DNA of 64,000 nucleotides from assembly GCA_002256425.1 (NCBI GenBank), contig NKIZ01000001.1, positions 2,205,001 to 2,269,000 on the forward strand. The letters are read 5' to 3'. Source of the stretch: Alphaproteobacteria bacterium PA2. Lineage in GTDB: Bacteria; Pseudomonadota; Alphaproteobacteria; Caulobacterales; Caulobacteraceae. The notes beneath the pieces were generated by a model. That model was not told the DNA's origin and did no database searches. It saw nothing but the letters and a program-made list of their open reading frames with translations. Shown piece by piece: positions 61,455 to 64,000 of this stretch. Within the stretch, counting starts at the first letter, position 1. Each line of letters starts with the position of its first letter. The translations under genes were made by a program, and so were the position numbers.

Positions 61455-61509
61455 GGCCGTATATGGCCCATTGTTCCTAACAAGTCAATTTAAGAGGCCG
61501 ATTACGGCC
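61455..61509. promoter_or_regulatory. Paired palindromes upstream of the second hipBA
   Basis: GGCCGTATATGGCC (61455-61468) directly precedes the hipB ATG, and GGCCGATTACGGCC (61496-61509) lies 41 bp further upstream. The shared GGCC-N6-GGCC form and spacing suggest a double operator for the antitoxin. Confidence 0.6.
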
Positions 61510-61944
61510 TGTACAAGTAACAGCCTATGGTCCTCGCCCACCGTATGAGGTCCAAGCTCGCAGTCCGTTGGCGCTGCAGTCGGTCCCCGGGATTGATCAC
61601 CGATCAGATGCGCCCGCCTCTGCTTATCGCCAGGGGTCTGGCCATTCTGGAGCGTCTCTGGCCAATCCGTTCAACCCATCCACCTGCGGACACTCTGAGG
61701 TTACAAGAGGGTTTCACGGGAGCCCCCCGAACCCGAAGACAAGCGATCTTCGGACTTGGCGCGGCGCCCGGCAGAAAGCCCAATCCCAAGGCCCACGGAA
61801 CCAGGCCCGCGCACCAGAAGGAAAGGTCATGGGACATGGCAGGGGTCGCTCGAAGACCTTCAGGCCTCAGACGCGGCAAGGGCATTGTTCTGGCCCGGTC
61901 ATTGTAACCCTCAGTGCAGTCGCACCCTTGAACTGGCGGATCAA
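61510..61944. other. Intergenic region without a supported gene
   Basis: Frames on both strands are open over parts of this stretch, but none shows a ribosome-binding site or a family match. It separates the hipB promoter from the 3' end of the DUF433 gene. A PIN-type toxin that often accompanies DUF433 proteins is not seen here. Confidence 0.5.
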
Positions 61945-62571
61945 CTATTGATTGCGCTGAGCCTTTCGGCTCAACAGGGTAGGTCGACCCCGCCGGGGAT
62001 GGGCTGTCGCCCACAGCAGACCCAGATCCAGCACCTCCCTGGTGAGCCGGGGCTCGCCCTCGAGGATGTCTTCAGCCGCGGCGCCTGACTTGATCCGCGC
62101 CACCGTCGGGTAGACCAGAATCTGGGTATCCTTGAACACGAACTCTCCAGCCACATCGCCCTCGCCCCTTGCAATGACCACTTCAGCCGCAGCCAGTTCT
62201 GCCATTCTGGCCGTCACCTGATTGCGGGCCGCCTCCACATCCAAGATCAAAAGGTCGGTTATCCGCACCCACCTGGCCAGGGGCGCCTCGGAGAGCGCCG
62301 CCCAGAGGCTCTGACGATGGGCCAGGGAGAGGGTCTCACCAATGCTGCGCCATATCTGCAGCCAGACCAGACCTTCGGCGTTCACAAAGAGGCCGCCGCT
62401 CCGTGGGCCGGCATCCCCGGCGTGGTCCCCCCTGCCTCTCCTGACAGCCGCTACAATGCGCCGATCTATGGCGTTCTGGACATCAAAGGGCTTCAGGCCG
62501 CAGATCGCCGCGGCCTCTGCAGGCGTGAAAAGTCGCTCGGTCGAAGATGTTACATATGGCTGCATGGCCAT
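61945..62571 (-). CDS. DUF433-domain protein with N-terminal MerR-like region
   Basis: A 208-residue protein. The N-terminus (ERLFTPAEAAAICGLKPFDVQNAIDRRIV) resembles a MerR-like helix-turn-helix. The C-terminus (DTQILVYPTVARIKSGAAAEDILEGEPRLTREVLDLGLLWATAHP) is a DUF433 domain, found in antitoxins. The start at 62571 is preferred because upstream sequence lacks family character, but its ribosome-binding site is weak. No toxin partner is adjacent. Confidence 0.75.
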   Translation of the reverse strand: MAMQPYVTSSTERLFTPAEAAAICGLKPFDVQNAIDRRIVAAVRRGRGDHAGDAGPRSGGLFVNAEGLVWLQIWRSIGETLSLAHRQSLWAALSEAPLARWVRITDLLILDVEAARNQVTARMAELAAAEVVIARGEGDVAGEFVFKDTQILVYPTVARIKSGAAAEDILEGEPRLTREVLDLGLLWATAHPRRGRPTLLSRKAQRNQ

Positions 62572-62779
62572 CTCAGACAGACACATAATTGTCGCAAAGT
62601 GCATTGCCCCCATGAACCAACCGTCACAAACAGGTTTGCCCCTAAACTGAGTCTCCCAGCCATCCGCTGGGTCGCGCGCGCTCCAGACTTCATCGCCATC
62701 AGGTCTGAGGCTTGCGCCAAATCGTCCCACTCCGCATAGACTTGTAAAAGTGCAAGGCTTGAAGAAAGGAGGACGGGAC

Positions 62780-63202
62780 GTGGCTGACAGACTGAACAGA
62801 TGGCTGCTGGCGGGCGGAATGCTCAGCGCCCTGACCTGCCTGCTTCACCTGGCGGTCCTTGCCAGTGCCGCTGGGTCAATCATTCCTCCCCTTCTCAATC
62901 TCGTACTTGCGGCAGTTTCCGGTGCAGGCTCGATCTACGCCTTCTCAGGTGCAGGCCTCATCCTTCGGCTTCCCTACCTTCGCACAGGCCTGGTTTTGGT
63001 TTCAGGCTTCCACCTTCTGCAGGGCCTTGCGCTGATCCTGTCTGTCATACTCGGCCCTTCCAGCGCCGTCATGGTCGTGAGATCCCTTGCCGTTATTGCC
63101 TGCGGCGTGGCCTGCGCTTTCGGAACCTTTAGACAATGGCCCTGGCTTTCCCATGCCAGACGCAACCCCTTGGTTGTCGAGCTCCTGAACATGAAATGGT
63201 GA
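62780..63202 (+). CDS. Small integral membrane protein of unknown function
   Basis: A 140-residue protein with four predicted transmembrane segments (LLAGGMLSALTCLLHLAVLA, IIPPLLNLVLAAVSGAGSIYAFSGAGLIL, GLVLVSGFHLLQGLALILSVIL, MVVRSLAVIACGVACAFG). The GTG at 62780 follows AAGGAGG at 8 bases, which decides it over a GTG at 62750. I do not recognise a family. Confidence 0.65.
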   Translation: MADRLNRWLLAGGMLSALTCLLHLAVLASAAGSIIPPLLNLVLAAVSGAGSIYAFSGAGLILRLPYLRTGLVLVSGFHLLQGLALILSVILGPSSAVMVVRSLAVIACGVACAFGTFRQWPWLSHARRNPLVVELLNMKW

Positions 63203-63241
63203 GACCGAGGCGCCATGCCTTCAGACGCCGAGAAAGAGCAG

Positions 63242-63772
63242 CTAGTGCTGATAGGGCCGCGCCGGGGGCGCACACCCCCGGGACTCTCCCAGGCCCTTCA
63301 GATAGGCCCTTCGGATCTGACCTGCCGTGATGGCTGCAGAGATCAGCTTGTCGTGCAACTGGGCCCCAGAGAGCATGCGAACCCAGGAGCGCATGGGAAG
63401 ATTGCCAGACGTTGCGCCAGCAATGGCGCCCAGCACGGCTACGCTGGCCCTCTCCCCCATGGTGTTATCGTCTATGCCCGGCTCGCGCATATCCAGACCA
63501 AGGGCGCCATTCAGCGGCAGGACCTCATAGACAATCCAGTCGCAGTCTATGTACTGCGGCCGTGCATATGGATCCTCCAGGGCCGCCAGCAGGACATCGG
63601 GGATTTTTGACTGCAGGACATTGACGTCCCGCAGGGGCGCCGTAATGGCGTTGGGAAGATCAGCCCGCCTGGCCTGTGAGGGTGTCTGCACCTGCGGAGA
63701 CCCATCCGGCGGAGTGGTGACACATCCGCCGACCGCAATCAGCGCCCAAATCATCAGGTGCACGCGAGCCAT
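63242..63772 (-). CDS. Lipoprotein of unknown function
   Basis: A 176-residue protein starting with a short lipoprotein signal (MIWALIAVGGC, lipobox VGGC). The remainder has a central YIDCDWIVYEVLPLNGALG segment and a glycine-rich hydrophobic stretch (SVAVLGAIAGATSG). No family was recognised. The ATG at 63772 fits the signal peptide better than the in-frame start at 63865. Confidence 0.65.
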   Translation of the reverse strand: MARVHLMIWALIAVGGCVTTPPDGSPQVQTPSQARRADLPNAITAPLRDVNVLQSKIPDVLLAALEDPYARPQYIDCDWIVYEVLPLNGALGLDMREPGIDDNTMGERASVAVLGAIAGATSGNLPMRSWVRMLSGAQLHDKLISAAITAGQIRRAYLKGLGESRGCAPPARPYQH

Positions 63773-64000
63773 ACAATACCCTAACGCGAAAACACGCCCA
63801 GACGAAGTGCAGATTCTTGGGTCACCTAGGGCGAATGACATTCCAATCAGATCACACACCTGCAATGCGCAAACACATCGTCCAGAAGGGCAACGACCTG
63901 AGCTCCTCCCTCCTTGTCGGCACGACGAGGTCGCGTCATCCCGCCGACAACAACCAAGCCGCGAAGCTGACCTGCCCCTAGCCCACCAGCTCGTTCACAA

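Noticed and set aside
61527..61951. Overlapping plus-strand frames in the hipB-DUF433 gap
   Set aside because: Two mutually overlapping frames with no ribosome-binding site, no domain and unusual amino-acid composition.

Overview
The window looks like chromosome from a high-GC alphaproteobacterium of the Caulobacteraceae (Caulobacter/Phenylobacterium group). The best evidence is three proteins carrying a domain closely resembling the N-terminal, O-antigen-binding anchor of the Caulobacter S-layer protein RsaA, next to O-antigen export and GDP-mannose genes. The placement rests on recognised sequence similarity, not on a search. No rRNA or tRNA gene was seen.

Layout. 0.2-6.9 kb: a TetR-controlled uptake and catabolism cluster (TonB receptor, FAH-family hydrolase, SnoaL-like enzyme, thiolase, divergent esterase) with matching palindromic operators beside tetR and in the divergent promoter. 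7.1-8.9 kb: a HipBA-type toxin-antitoxin pair. 9.3-16.8 kb: a surface glycosidase-like protein with an RTX segment and an RsaA-type anchor, a secreted alpha/beta hydrolase and three orphan LuxR-type regulators. A shared palindrome (GCATACCCAA half-site) lies in front of the three transcription units. 16.9-37.7 kb: the transfer core of an integrative conjugative element (ICE) with a RES/MbcA-type toxin-antitoxin, DUF2274, trbI-G-F-L-(mini-ORF)-J-E-D-C-B, an inverted mobile mystery A/B pair, copG, traG, a MOBP relaxase, a candidate oriT, a lytic transglycosylase, traF, DUF2840, AlpA and DUF2285-type regulators, ardC and DUF736. 38.4-50.3 kb: cargo, or the distal part of the element, with a DUF4143 ATPase, a sugar dehydrogenase, a broken SRPBCC gene, a Fic protein, a stripped-down type I-C Cascade (cas5-cas8c-cas7), one CRISPR-like repeat, a CPBP-like membrane protein and two overlapping paralogous serine recombinases. 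50.4-59.6 kb: a short-type Wzm/Wzt exporter, a glycosyltransferase, a serralysin with RTX and RsaA-type anchor, a lipoprotein made of an RsaA-type domain, and a ManC-AGE fusion. 59.9-63.8 kb: a second HipBA pair, a DUF433 protein, a small membrane protein and a lipoprotein.

How it fits together. The surface region supplies GDP-mannose (precursor of perosamine-type O-antigens), exports a polysaccharide and makes proteins that could dock on it. The most unusual locus is 43.1-50.3 kb: a Cascade-only type I-C system with no Cas3, Cas4, Cas1 or Cas2. Its single repeat is followed by a short unique stretch and a strong hairpin. It lies on the same strand as two large serine recombinases. Cas5 keeps the residues used for crRNA processing, so a guide RNA could still be made, but nothing seen here could cut the target. 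This fits RNA-guided binding, silencing or target selection, but the link between Cascade and the recombinases is inferred from position only.
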